Notes under the pieces: generated by a model | Database searches by the model: none | Seen by the model: the letters and a program-made list of their open reading frames with translations, nothing else | Told to the model about the DNA's origin: nothing | Source: an uncultured Coprococcus sp. | Lineage (GTDB): Bacteria > Bacillota_A > Clostridia > Lachnospirales > Lachnospiraceae | DNA: 26,827 nucleotides | Direction of reading: 5' to 3' | Assembly: GCA_900767685.1 (NCBI GenBank) | Contig: CAAGAB010000126.1 | Coordinates: 1-26,827 of the forward strand | Translations under genes and position numbers: made by a program | Part shown: positions 6,889-15,372 of the stretch, piece by piece | Numbering within the stretch: position 1 is the stretch's first letter | Layout: each line of letters starts with the position of its first letter

Positions 6889-7572
6889 TCAATCTATCGA
6901 TGGTCGTACATCATCCCTCGGGATTCCAAGAAAGTCCTGTATAAGATGCCGTGAAAAGAGCCGTCCCTCCTCACTTTCAAATATGCGCTCCGGATGCCAT
7001 TGGAATGCCAGAATACTCATGGCAGGAGAGACAAATGCTTCCACCGATTCATTGTCCTCATCCACCACTATCGGGTAAAACATAGTCGAAAGATTCTCTA
7101 CATATACACAATCACTGTGGAAATTATTTATCTTTACATATCTGTCGGTATTTACTATCCTTGCCATATGGTCCACGCCTCTTGGTCTTGGAACTTTGAA
7201 CCTTGCCGAATAACTTATCTTGCCTCCAAACAAAGCGTTTATATGCTGCATTCCCCGGCATATGCCAATGACCGGTATATTGTTATGAACACAGTACATT
7301 ATCAGCTGTTCTTCCATGGCATCGCGCCTCGGCTGAAGCTCCGCATTATGTGGCTCTATATAATGTCTCGGGTGGAGAGTTCCCCCACCGGTAACTATAA
7401 GGAGATCAAAATTCTGTTCTACAATCGCATCAAAATCTCTTGTGAAATTGGATACCGGCAGCAGACGTATCCCCATACTCTCATAGAATTCAACATATGC
7501 AGCCTCCAGAACGTCCGTGGATTTGCCATACATGTTATGTCCTTCTCTCTGTGTTATAAGTGCATGCAGCAT
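6889..7572 (-). CDS. class I glutamine amidotransferase / gamma-glutamyl hydrolase family (peptidase C26-like)
   Basis: A 227-residue protein with the class I amidotransferase fold. The nucleophile elbow GICRGMQHIN gives Cys105; the other triad residues are His193 and Glu195 in FQWHPE; an oxyanion-type TGGG lies at 61-64. Family members hydrolyse gamma-glutamyl amide bonds. Three nucleotides separate the stop of the upstream kinase-like gene from its ATG, and its ribosome binding site (AAGGAG) lies in the end of that gene, so the two are translationally coupled. The same pairing occurs in Campylobacter jejuni as Cj1418-Cj1417, where the amidotransferase releases cytidine diphosphoramidate from CDP-L-glutamine. 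A similar role here is inferred from the pairing. The alternative is a PuuD-like gamma-glutamyl-GABA hydrolase, but no putrescine genes are present. Confidence 0.88.
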   Translation of the reverse strand: MLHALITQREGHNMYGKSTDVLEAAYVEFYESMGIRLLPVSNFTRDFDAIVEQNFDLLIVTGGGTLHPRHYIEPHNAELQPRRDAMEEQLIMYCVHNNIPVIGICRGMQHINALFGGKISYSARFKVPRPRGVDHMARIVNTDRYVKINNFHSDCVYVENLSTMFYPIVVDEDNESVEAFVSPAMSILAFQWHPERIFESEEGRLFSRHLIQDFLGIPRDDVRPSID

Positions 7573-7575
7573 ATG

Positions 7576-9966
7576 TCATTCTCCTTCCGTGATTTTTCCA
7601 TTTGCACAGTCCAGTGTCAGTCTGCTCTGTTTGGTTACAAAGCTGTATATAAAATCCCCACATCCTATTGCCGCAGGAATATTGAATTCCGCACATCTTA
7701 TTGCCATGTGTGATGCCACTCCTCCATATTTGGTTATAAATCCTTTTATCCCCTTTGCAAATATCCAGTCGTATCCGGGATCCGCTTTCGGCAGAACCAC
7801 TATCTTATCCCGTACATCTGCTACATCTTCATGGTCTTCATTTTCATAATTTTCAAGAAGGATCACATCACCGGTTACACACTCTGAGGTTATAAAATTA
7901 GGTCTGGCCTCAAACACTTCTATATAGCTTATCTGTTGCTGATCATACACTACGTCAGGGAATATCAGCATCGAATTTTCTTCAAATGTCTTTTTGTTTT
8001 TTCTTATTATGTCCCGCCACGTCGCATTGATTTCACTGACAGGTCTGCTCACCGCCAGCTGTATATCCGTAACCTCCAGATATGCCATATCCTCCTTCGA
8101 TATTCCCAGCTTGTCTCCTATGTCAATCAATATGTCAATTGCCAGGCTCAGAGACTTTGTAAATTCAAATTTGAAATATTCTCTCTCTTCCATTGAATCC
8201 CTCAGGAAATCAACAAACTCCTTCAGATCAACATAGAATCCTATATCTTCAAGAGCATCAAGCATCTTAACCATATCAAGCGATGTATGTTTCAAATGCT
8301 CAATCGTCTGCCTCTGCTTTCTCGCCGTTGCGCTTCCCTTTGAGAGGTCGAAATCTCTGTTGGCATAGGTATCACATGTTATATCATACGTTCCAGATCG
8401 AAGATGTCCATATTTCTCGTCAAATGTAGCCCTTGTTATCCTGCCATCCACCAGATCCTGAAAATCTGAATCATACTCTGATGCCACTGTATAAATGGAC
8501 ATCATGAAGTCGTCTATATCCTTATCCGTAAACACGCCTCTGTATACAAGGGATCTGCTTATAGCCTTTGATATGAATGCAAGCCTGGCCTGTCTTGCAA
8601 ATTTCGGTGTTCCGTAATGCTTTATGCTCTCTATAAGCTGGACAAAATATTGAAGCAACGTTATCACATCATTGTGAGCCATCAGCCAGTTGCTCCTTAT
8701 GTTTTCGCGATGAACACGAAGACCATTCAGCGCCCTCAAATCCTTCATCCTATTTCTAGAGAAATTGCATATTGCATTATTCGTCAGGTTAAAAAGTGAA
8801 TCCGACAGATCCTCTATATCGGAACGGTCAAATCCATACCCAGCCAGTTCCTTCAGCTTATCTTCAGTGGCGAAATCATACTCTGAAAAAGCTATCTCAA
8901 ACTCAATCTTATCATGAGCCGCCGGATCTGCTATCAACTTTTGATCATAATATTCAAGAAGTTTCTTCTCCAGCCTGTCGTCAACATCGTCAGGCATAAG
9001 TCCAAGGAATGATTTTTTCAGCGATATATATGGCTTATTGCCAAGTTTATACATCAGATCGCCATCTACTTCTTTATATCCAATATAGCTAAGTCCCTGA
9101 TTCCATGCTGATGACGTTATAATCTCCCTGTACAGCGAATAATCAAGCGGATGTGGATTCTCTCCGATCATCTCCGCAGGATTCCAAAATGCCATATCTG
9201 ACAATATCGTATTTCGATCACCCAGCTTATCGCTTATACTGCTATACGCCTGTCCGGCTCGTTTGGCTGCTTCAAATATCTCTTCATCTGATATAGAACT
9301 TCTGTCAGCTTTTATACTTGCCGCCAGTGGTCTGACCTGAAATATCGTTACGATATTGTACGAATCCACGGCAAATTCGACATCAATCGGGTACTCCTGA
9401 AATATGCCTTCAAGTTCTCTCATGGATTTTATAAGGGCTGCCCAGTGATCCGGCAGACTTTTTTCTTCCACATTTCTGAGAATGTACACAGTCTTTCCGC
9501 CACGTCCACTTGTCACTGCATCCGTAGACTCCTCATCATAGCTTATCGCATAATATGGTCTGTTCTTTTTTAATTCTCTGGAAAATATTACACCACTGCA
9601 GCGTATATCATCAGTCTGAGTCTGCAGCAACACCTGTTCTCCTGAAATGTCATCTATGTCCATTTTATATGATTCCAGAACCGACCGCACAGCCTCTTTT
9701 ACTTCTTCTATATCACTTGAATCGACATTCAAAATACTCTCAAAGTGTCCTGCATTTGAACTATTCATGCCATCCTCAGCGGACGAAGAACTTCTGACCA
9801 CAATCTTTCTTTCTTCAAATTCTCTGGCAACAGCTTCCGCTGCACCAGATGGGTCTGCATCAAATTCCTCCCCTGTCAAGATCATCATTTTTTCTATTCT
9901 CGAAAATTTTAATTGTCCATATAAACTTTTCAACACGTCTGCCTTTGAAGAGATTATTTTACTCAT
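7576..9966 (-). CDS. PEP-synthase-like phosphotransferase, putative L-glutamine kinase (Cj1418-like)
   Basis: 796 residues from the ATG at 9966, chosen because AAGGAGG lies 7 nt before it; an 18-residue upstream extension is possible but has no ribosome binding site. An N-terminal PPDK/PEP-synthase ATP-grasp domain spans about residues 1-215 (IVVRSSSSAEDGMNSSNAGH at 55-74, FQVRPLA at 209-215). The central region contains WNPAEMIGENPHPL (261-274) and YGHLRSGTYDI (519-529), hallmarks I associate with the PEP-synthase-like enzymes of polysaccharide loci. The C-terminal swivelling domain carries GGVASHMAIRCAEFNIPAAI with the predicted phosphohistidine at His753. No PEP/pyruvate barrel follows, so it is not a true PEP synthase. 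The best-studied relative, Cj1418, phosphorylates the side-chain amide of glutamine with ATP. The coupled amidotransferase downstream strengthens this reading. Substrate assignment remains inference. Confidence 0.82.
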   Translation of the reverse strand: MSKIISSKADVLKSLYGQLKFSRIEKMMILTGEEFDADPSGAAEAVAREFEERKIVVRSSSSAEDGMNSSNAGHFESILNVDSSDIEEVKEAVRSVLESYKMDIDDISGEQVLLQTQTDDIRCSGVIFSRELKKNRPYYAISYDEESTDAVTSGRGGKTVYILRNVEEKSLPDHWAALIKSMRELEGIFQEYPIDVEFAVDSYNIVTIFQVRPLAASIKADRSSISDEEIFEAAKRAGQAYSSISDKLGDRNTILSDMAFWNPAEMIGENPHPLDYSLYREIITSSAWNQGLSYIGYKEVDGDLMYKLGNKPYISLKKSFLGLMPDDVDDRLEKKLLEYYDQKLIADPAAHDKIEFEIAFSEYDFATEDKLKELAGYGFDRSDIEDLSDSLFNLTNNAICNFSRNRMKDLRALNGLRVHRENIRSNWLMAHNDVITLLQYFVQLIESIKHYGTPKFARQARLAFISKAISRSLVYRGVFTDKDIDDFMMSIYTVASEYDSDFQDLVDGRITRATFDEKYGHLRSGTYDITCDTYANRDFDLSKGSATARKQRQTIEHLKHTSLDMVKMLDALEDIGFYVDLKEFVDFLRDSMEEREYFKFEFTKSLSLAIDILIDIGDKLGISKEDMAYLEVTDIQLAVSRPVSEINATWRDIIRKNKKTFEENSMLIFPDVVYDQQQISYIEVFEARPNFITSECVTGDVILLENYENEDHEDVADVRDKIVVLPKADPGYDWIFAKGIKGFITKYGGVASHMAIRCAEFNIPAAIGCGDFIYSFVTKQSRLTLDCANGKITEGE

Positions 9967-10069
9967 TTTCAGCCTCCTTATCACCGTAATAAACAGGCGC
10001 ACCAACAGCGCTTTTAGCAATTTCCTCTATCATTCATTCTTTTATTCATTCTTACATCACAATATATCT

Positions 10070-10110
10070 TCAAAAAAAAGCTGCACTTAGTGTATACTAA
10101 AGTGCAGCTT
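10070..10110 (-). terminator. intrinsic terminator after the nitroreductase gene
   Basis: On the minus strand AAGCTGCACTT pairs with AAGTGCAGCTT (plus arms 10078-10088 and 10100-10110) and runs into TTTTTTTT. It ends the peptidase-like/nitroreductase transcript, so the downstream kinase-amidotransferase pair should have its own promoter in 9967-10069; I could not identify one with confidence. Confidence 0.85.
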
Positions 10111-10135
10111 ACATCAATCTTATAAACCTATTCTA

Positions 10136-10678
10136 TTATCTAACGCTAAACAGCTCATCAACTGATTTCCTTGGCGGCATATCAGGTGCAAATACCGGAT
10201 ATCCCATTGCTATAACTGTTGCAACAGTCTGGCCCTCAGGTATTCCTACGATCTCCCCAACCTTTGCGTCATCAAAGATTCCAAGAATGACCGTTCCAAC
10301 ACCTTTATCATGTGCAGCGAGACAGAATGTCTGGGCAGCTATACCTGCATCAAACATCTCCCAGCCGCTTCCTTTGCTGGTGCTTGCCTCCCCGTTCTTC
10401 TCAAATCCACATATTCCATCTTTCTTTGTGATCACCATGAGCTGCTTCGCCCTGCTGACCGTTTTCTGGTTCAACGGAAAATCCATAACACCCTCTGCGG
10501 CAATCCTTGCTATAACATCCTCATCCTCGACCAGAATGTATCTGATCACCTGTGTATTCTTCCATGATGGAGAATAGGATGCAAGTTCAACTATGTCTTT
10601 GACTACATCAGTTGGTACCTTCTCATCAGTAAACTTTCTCACACTTCTTCTCGTCTTAATGCACTCAATTGCGTCCAT
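10136..10678 (-). CDS. nitroreductase family FMN oxidoreductase
   Basis: A 180-residue single-domain nitroreductase. The N-terminal MDAIECIKTRRSVRKF holds the Arg pair that contacts FMN phosphate; SPSWKNTQ (about residues 36-43) is the typical second motif; the C-terminal part has GTVILGIFDDAKVGEIVGIP and VATVIAMGYP, also typical. Such enzymes are cytoplasmic FMN homodimers using NAD(P)H to reduce nitroaromatics, quinones or unknown substrates. Its ribosome binding site AAGGAGG overlaps the TAA stop of the upstream gene (10-nt gap), so the two are co-translated. A strong terminator follows. The physiological substrate cannot be told from sequence. Confidence 0.93.
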   Translation of the reverse strand: MDAIECIKTRRSVRKFTDEKVPTDVVKDIVELASYSPSWKNTQVIRYILVEDEDVIARIAAEGVMDFPLNQKTVSRAKQLMVITKKDGICGFEKNGEASTSKGSGWEMFDAGIAAQTFCLAAHDKGVGTVILGIFDDAKVGEIVGIPEGQTVATVIAMGYPVFAPDMPPRKSVDELFSVR

Positions 10679-10688
10679 TGTTACCTCC

Positions 10689-11405
10689 TTATGAAATCAA
10701 TCCCTGAATATACAGTATTCCACTGGTAAACTTGTCACCTGTATTATTCACGTAATCTCTGTACTCCTTATAGTCTATATAATACTTCTTTCCCCACGAA
10801 GATACAACAAGATATTCTTTCCCTTTCACATTTTCAACTCCGGTTACAGTCACATAATGAGAATGTACATCTTCCCGTATCGATGTCTTCAGGCATCCGG
10901 CTTTCTCAACATACATATGGATCCCCTTCTTGCCGAACGGATTACATCTGTTTGGACCTATAGACAGTATAACAGGCTTGTTCTTGCGTATCAGGTGTTT
11001 TATATCCCTGAGCATAGCCTCATCCGACTGCATCATCTTCCACTTAGCCTTCAGCCCTATATCATTGAGCATAAAATATCTGTTCATCGTATGCTTCAAC
11101 GAGATACCCAGCATTCCCCTGTGCATCATAAGTATAACATAATGTACATAAAAGAATTTCACATACTCCAGATAATCATGTTTATTGTAAAGTCCCTTTG
11201 GTTTATTTATCTTTCTTATGGCATCTGTCATCATATTAGGATTCTGCTCTGCAAGGTATATGGTGAGATCCGCCATCGCTATAACGCCGCAGCCAACTCT
11301 TTGAATCTTCTTCGATTTTGACCAGTTCTGATTGCCGCCATAACTTACGAGGTTCAAATTCTTGATCTTCACATAATCTTTATTGGTTAAATTCAAATCT
11401 TCCAT
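10689..11405 (-). CDS. C39/papain-like cysteine-peptidase-fold protein, function unknown
   Basis: A 238-residue protein with no signal peptide or membrane segment. The segment VGCGVIAMADLTIYLAEQNP places a candidate nucleophile at Cys39 at the start of a helix, as in C39-like and papain-like proteases. SHYVTVTGV places a candidate His at 183, followed by VVSSWGKKYYIDYKEY, which resembles the strand that usually holds the third triad residue. At that position an Asn or Asp is expected but Ser is seen, so activity is uncertain. The middle (about residues 60-140) is a basic, Met- and Tyr-rich helical insertion. The start is preceded by AGAAAGGA. The downstream nitroreductase is translationally coupled. 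An intracellular protease, a transglutaminase-like enzyme or an inactive fold are all possible. Confidence 0.65.
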   Translation of the reverse strand: MEDLNLTNKDYVKIKNLNLVSYGGNQNWSKSKKIQRVGCGVIAMADLTIYLAEQNPNMMTDAIRKINKPKGLYNKHDYLEYVKFFYVHYVILMMHRGMLGISLKHTMNRYFMLNDIGLKAKWKMMQSDEAMLRDIKHLIRKNKPVILSIGPNRCNPFGKKGIHMYVEKAGCLKTSIREDVHSHYVTVTGVENVKGKEYLVVSSWGKKYYIDYKEYRDYVNNTGDKFTSGILYIQGLIS

Positions 11406-11731
11406 ATATGATATTCCTTTCTATAGCGATATTTTTTAGCGATATTTTTTTTAGCGATATTGCTTTCTATAAGTTTTATTATCTTTCTATAAGTTTAGTT
11501 TCTTTCATTAAGCGATATTGCTTTCTGTATTTCATCTAATCTAATATCCGTATTGTAACATGATTTCAAATCAACATCAAGCATTCTTAACTGTATTAAG
11601 TAGTATTAAAAACCACATAACAATTAAAGCTTTATGACCTTAATCATCTGGATTAATTGATACACTCTATATTATACCCAGTATTATTCCAATTCCTTTT
11701 CAATTCCTTTCCAATTCCTTTCATTTGGGGC
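11406..11731. other. AT-rich divergent intergenic region
   Basis: Between the C39-like gene (-) and rnpB (+). It contains the AGCGATAT repeats and, at 11689-11721, three copies of CAATTCCTTT just before the rnpB promoter. I see no gene here and no confident promoter for the C39-like gene. Confidence 0.6.
11420..11525. repeat. TAGCGATAT repeats upstream of the C39-like gene
   Basis: AGCGATAT occurs four times within about 100 nt (near 11425, 11439, 11454 and 11512), twice continuing as TGCTTTCT. CTTTCTATAAGTTT also occurs twice between them. They lie directly before the ribosome binding site of the C39-like gene, in its leader or promoter. They could be binding sites or simple duplications. 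Confidence 0.6.
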
Positions 11732-11760
11732 TTTACTTTTCGTCCTTGTTCTGATATAAG
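11732..11760 (+). promoter_or_regulatory. rnpB promoter
   Basis: TTTACT (11732-11737), a 17-nt spacer and TATAAG (11755-11760). Transcription would start about 7 nt downstream, exactly where helix P1 of the RNase P RNA begins (11766). Confidence 0.7.
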
Positions 11761-11765
11761 ATTAT

Positions 11766-12130
11766 ATGAGTTGGATAAGTGATCGCGGCTGCATTTTATG
11801 CAGGTGAGGAAAGTCCGGGCTTCACAGGGCAGGATGCCGGATAACGTCCGGTGGAGGCGACTCCCAGGCCAGTGCAACAGAAATATACCGCCATATTCTC
11901 AGGAATATGGTAAGGGTGGAAAGGCGAGGTAAGAGCTCACCGCTGCCATGGTAACATGGCAGGCTCTGTAAACCCCATCCGAAGCAAGACCAAATATAGT
12001 CTCCCATGGGAGACTTGTGGAATGATACAGTTGCCCGCTGCATTCCAGGTAGGTTGCTTGAGTTTTATGGTAACATAACTCCTAGATAGATGATCACTCT
12101 CGACATAACCCGGCTTACAGTCCAACTCAT
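11766..12130 (+). ncRNA. rnpB: RNase P RNA, bacterial class A
   Basis: The catalytic RNA of RNase P, which trims tRNA 5' leaders. A perfect 10-bp P1 helix joins 11766-11775 to 12121-12130. The conserved core is clear: GAGGAAAGTCCGGGC near 11806, GAAGCAAGACCAAATA near 11982, and GATGATCACT with ACATAACCCGGCTTACAG near 12089-12120. The length, about 365 nt, and the layout fit class A. Open frames running across it are not genes. Confidence 0.97.
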
Positions 12131-12135
12131 CACAT

Positions 12136-12183
12136 AAAAATGGAGATGACAATCATATTACATGATAGATCATCTCCATTTTT
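12136..12183. terminator. two-way terminator between rnpB and the nucleoside kinase gene
   Basis: AAAAATGGAGATGA (12136-12149) pairs perfectly with TCATCTCCATTTTT (12170-12183), and the loop contains a second small repeat (ATCAT/ATGAT). The A/T ends let it stop rnpB transcripts on + and the dgt-dnaG-rpoD operon on -. Confidence 0.9.
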
Positions 12184-12247
12184 ATTATTGATTTATTGTA
12201 TTATTATTTATTGTTTTACTATTTTAACGAGGTTATTTTTTGATTTT

Positions 12248-13252
12248 TTATATATCAAAACATCCTCCGCCTATGAACTCTCTGAGGATTGAATTTGCCG
12301 GAATATATTCTGCGTCAATGTCCCTGAACATATCCACAAACCTCAGTAATCTCTGAGCCTCATCATAATATACTGAATCAGATGCAACCTCGTGCAAAAG
12401 AGGTCGAGCAGCTCTTCCCACTGCCATATACTCATAGAGAAGTCCTGAATTAAACATTGCATCTGCCTCTTTCTCATATGGAAAGATATACTTCTCTTCA
12501 CCCTTTCTGACTGACTTCCACATAGAGAGCGTCTTCTCAACTCCATTTCCTCTAGTCCGATAATCCCTTACCATACGTCTGAGGAGCCTGCTATCCATAG
12601 TTGACGCCTTAACCTGCTGCCCATCATCAGTATCAATATACAATTGATTCAGGGGACTGATATATATCTTATATTTGTCTGTATCTTTCAAACCGTATGT
12701 CATCTCCGGATTTAAAGAATGAATTCCCTCCATGACTATTACATCCGAATCAGCAATCTGAAGGTAGTTGCCATAATATTCTCTCTCACCGGTCTTGAAA
12801 TTAAACACAGGCATCTCTATTCGTTTGCCAGAGAGCAGCTGGTCCATATCATCATTTAACTTTTTAAGATCCATAGCCTCCAGACATTCAAAATCATAAT
12901 TTCCATTTTCGTCCTTTGGATTATCCGCTCTATTCACAAAATAATTATCCGCCGCTATCGCATGAGGCTTTAGCCCCATCGCCATCAGCTGTATACTTAG
13001 TCTGTGTGACAGCGTGGTCTTTCCCGCTGAACTAGGTCCTGAGATCAATATTATCTTTCTTCTCTCAGCAGCTATTCTTCGGGCAATTTCATATATACAG
13101 TTACTCTGCATAGCCTCACACACAAGCACGAGTTCCATACTGTGTCCGGAATCCACCATGGAATTCAACTTTCCCACAGAGTCAATACCGACTTTTCTAG
13201 CCCACTCCTTCGCTGTTTCCTTCAGTGAAGTAACACTTTTTTCTTCACTCAT
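12248..13252 (-). CDS. uridine-kinase-like nucleoside kinase, shortened form
   Basis: 334 residues from the ATG at 13252; an upstream in-frame TTG (13264) has no spaced ribosome binding site. The P-loop GPSSAGKTT lies at about 72-80, followed by AADNYFVNR, YDFECLEAMDL, MPVFNFKTGER and VIVMEGIHSLN, all typical of Udk-family kinases that phosphorylate uridine/cytidine with NTP. It matches the C-terminal part of the ~550-residue clostridial nucleoside kinases but lacks their N-terminal TGS and tRNA-synthetase-like domains; only a short helical stretch precedes the kinase. There is no frameshift or remnant upstream, because trmK begins there, so the short form looks genuine. It is the last gene of the dgt-dnaG-rpoD-trmK run, 25 nt after trmK. 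Confidence 0.88.
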   Translation of the reverse strand: MSEEKSVTSLKETAKEWARKVGIDSVGKLNSMVDSGHSMELVLVCEAMQSNCIYEIARRIAAERRKIILISGPSSAGKTTLSHRLSIQLMAMGLKPHAIAADNYFVNRADNPKDENGNYDFECLEAMDLKKLNDDMDQLLSGKRIEMPVFNFKTGEREYYGNYLQIADSDVIVMEGIHSLNPEMTYGLKDTDKYKIYISPLNQLYIDTDDGQQVKASTMDSRLLRRMVRDYRTRGNGVEKTLSMWKSVRKGEEKYIFPYEKEADAMFNSGLLYEYMAVGRAARPLLHEVASDSVYYDEAQRLLRFVDMFRDIDAEYIPANSILREFIGGGCFDI

Positions 13253-13277
13253 ACCGCCCACCAACTTCCATATATTA

Positions 13278-14084
13278 TCATATACACTTAAGCGCCATGT
13301 CTATGCAGTCAAGTTCATGCCGCAATTCCTGACAACGTTTTACCGCATTGTCTGTTTCCGTCTTTTCAAGACCTGAAACAAGCGCTTCCACAGTTCTTTT
13401 TTGTTTCTCCAGATATTCTCTTAAGACAGGACTGTGACACTCAAACAGATACCGTCCATATTTAAAATATATTTCCTGCATATCTGGGTTATTACAATTT
13501 TTCTCAGCTTCCGCCCATCTACCCCTGTTATTGTTTTCTTTATCTGCGATGTCGGATGAAGTTTTTGCTGCACTTACCGCTTCACTTTTTGTTTTATGCC
13601 TGCCCAGATCGACATTGATAACCACATAGTATTTACCTGCGTCTACAAGCATATTCTCTTCTGATATCGTCCAGCCATTATCATATATGTATCTTCTGAC
13701 ATGCTCCAGCTCCGACTGTGGCTGCAATACCAGCTGTCGCGCCTTTTCTACTACAGTATTCCCTGCTTCCAGTATATCGGTTATCAGAATTCCTCCCATG
13801 CCCGCTATAACTATAGCGTCAGCTTCCCCCGGTTTCACCGTTGACAGGCCATCTCCTAGTCTCAGGTCTATTTTATCCGAAAGCTTCCACCTTGATATAT
13901 TATCTCTGGCTATAGCACACGGACCGGTTCTAACATCTGATGCTATGACCCGGTCCGCAATGCCATTTGCCACAAGGTAGATCGATACAAATGCATGATC
14001 GCACCCAATATCGCACACTCTGCTGCCAGGTCTCACCATATCGGCAACAGCTCTCATTCTCTGTGACAATTCTATATCTTTCAT
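13278..14084 (-). CDS. trmK: tRNA (adenine(22)-N1)-methyltransferase TrmK
   Basis: 268 residues from the ATG at 14084, which gives the usual family start (MKDIELSQRMRAVADMV); an upstream ATG at 14132 would add 16 residues, and neither has a clear ribosome binding site. The SAM-binding Rossmann domain shows VCDIGCDHAFV (23-33), VIASDV (46-51), LRLGDGL and the catalytic-region IAGMGG (93-98). After about residue 150 comes the helical C-terminal domain, here enlarged by a Lys/Asn/Ala-rich stretch. The enzyme methylates A22 in the D arm of certain tRNAs. Its place after rpoD is typical of Firmicutes. Confidence 0.92.
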   Translation of the reverse strand: MKDIELSQRMRAVADMVRPGSRVCDIGCDHAFVSIYLVANGIADRVIASDVRTGPCAIARDNISRWKLSDKIDLRLGDGLSTVKPGEADAIVIAGMGGILITDILEAGNTVVEKARQLVLQPQSELEHVRRYIYDNGWTISEENMLVDAGKYYVVINVDLGRHKTKSEAVSAAKTSSDIADKENNNRGRWAEAEKNCNNPDMQEIYFKYGRYLFECHSPVLREYLEKQKRTVEALVSGLEKTETDNAVKRCQELRHELDCIDMALKCI

Positions 14085-14159
14085 TGTATATTTACAGCCG
14101 GCATAGTATATACAGACCGACCGTCTCTCCATTTTTAATTTTGATCATCTATACCATAA

Positions 14160-15347
14160 TTAGTTGTAGAGGAAATCTTTGAGCTTTCTACTTCTGTTTG
14201 GATGTCTGAGTTTTCTAAGTGCCTTTGCCTCTATCTGACGAATACGCTCTCTAGTTACATTGAATTCCTTTCCAACCTCTTCAAGTGTTCTAGGTCTTCC
14301 GTCGTCCCATCCAAATCTAAGCTTTATTACTCTCTGTTCTCTCTCTGTAAGAGTGCTGACAACATCGTCGAGCTGCTCATGAAGAAGGGTCTGGTTTGTG
14401 GCCTCAACAGGTGTTGGAATACTCTCATCCTGAATGAAGTCTCCAAGATGGCTATCTTCCTCCTCACCGATAGGAGTCTCAAGTGATACAGGCTCCTGAG
14501 CGATCTTCATGATCTCCTGAACTCTCTCCTTCGGAAGTCCCATAACCTCGCCAACCTCCTCTGGAAGTGGCTCTCTGCCAAGCTTCTGCAGAAGGTCTCT
14601 GCTTACTCTTGTGACTTTATTGATAGTCTCAACCATATGAACAGGGATACGGATAGTCCTCGCCTGGTCAGCGATGGCTCTTGTGATAGCCTGTCTGATC
14701 CACCATGTAGCGTATGTTGAGAATTTGTATCCCTTTCTGTAATCGAACTTCTCTACAGCCTTGAGAAGTCCAAGGTTGCCCTCCTGTATGAGGTCGAGAA
14801 ACAGCATTCCACGGCCAACATATCTCTTTGCAATACTTACAACAAGACGAAGGTTTGACTCTGCAAGCTTCTTTTTTGCCAGCTCATCTCCGGCTTCCAT
14901 TCGCTGAGCAAGCTCTATCTCCTCCTCTGCGCTGAGCAGTGGCACCTTACCGATATCCTTGAGATACATCTTGACCGGGTCCTGTGTAGTGCTCGATATA
15001 TCACCCGTATCTGAGAAATCTATCTTCTCAACATCCTCACCTTCAGCAATGGCATCTTCATCAAGGGCCGGCTCTTCCTCATCTGAATCAGTGATCTGAA
15101 GTATGTCCACACCATTTTTCTCAAGAAAACTGAATATCTTCTGCATCGTATCAAGATCAAGAGAAACTTCCTTGAGATCATTGAAATGCCTTATCAACTC
15201 TGTGTCCTCTATAACATTCTTCTTACTGTGTGCGATTACGAGGAGTTCCTGAAGCTTTGCATTAAATTTGGCATTTACCGCCTCGTCCTCGCTCACCTTT
15301 ATCATTTCATCCATGTTTGTCGTGTCCATTGTGTTGTTCATACTCAT
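14160..15347 (-). CDS. rpoD: primary RNA polymerase sigma factor RpoD (sigma-A)
   Basis: 395 residues. An N-terminal sigma-1.1-like part and an acidic spacer (about 85-115) precede region 1.2, [11 protein letters not shown] (123-133). Region 2 has [20 protein letters not shown] and the -10-binding [20 protein letters not shown] (201-220); region 3 follows ([16 protein letters not shown]); region 4 has [14 protein letters not shown] and the helix-turn-helix [20 protein letters not shown] (355-374). It is the housekeeping sigma factor. GGAGG precedes the start. It lies 25 nt downstream of dnaG. Confidence 0.98.
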   Translation of the reverse strand: MSMNNTMDTTNMDEMIKVSEDEAVNAKFNAKLQELLVIAHSKKNVIEDTELIRHFNDLKEVSLDLDTMQKIFSFLEKNGVDILQITDSDEEEPALDEDAIAEGEDVEKIDFSDTGDISSTTQDPVKMYLKDIGKVPLLSAEEEIELAQRMEAGDELAKKKLAESNLRLVVSIAKRYVGRGMLFLDLIQEGNLGLLKAVEKFDYRKGYKFSTYATWWIRQAITRAIADQARTIRIPVHMVETINKVTRVSRDLLQKLGREPLPEEVGEVMGLPKERVQEIMKIAQEPVSLETPIGEEEDSHLGDFIQDESIPTPVEATNQTLLHEQLDDVVSTLTEREQRVIKLRFGWDDGRPRTLEEVGKEFNVTRERIRQIEAKALRKLRHPNRSRKLKDFLYN

Positions 15348-15372
15348 TTTTCCTCCACATATTTGTAATTGC

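Noticed and set aside
6994..7713. 239-codon open frame on the plus strand
   Set aside because: It is antisense to the amidotransferase and kinase genes, with no ribosome binding site and no recognisable domain.
9967..10020. 18-residue N-terminal extension of the kinase-like protein (MLKALLVRLF...)
   Set aside because: There is no ribosome binding site before it, while AAGGAGG precedes the ATG at 9966, and the family N-terminus starts there.
11653..12152. Three minus-strand open frames of about 70 codons
   Set aside because: They lie over rnpB, whose conserved core and P1 helix are clear.
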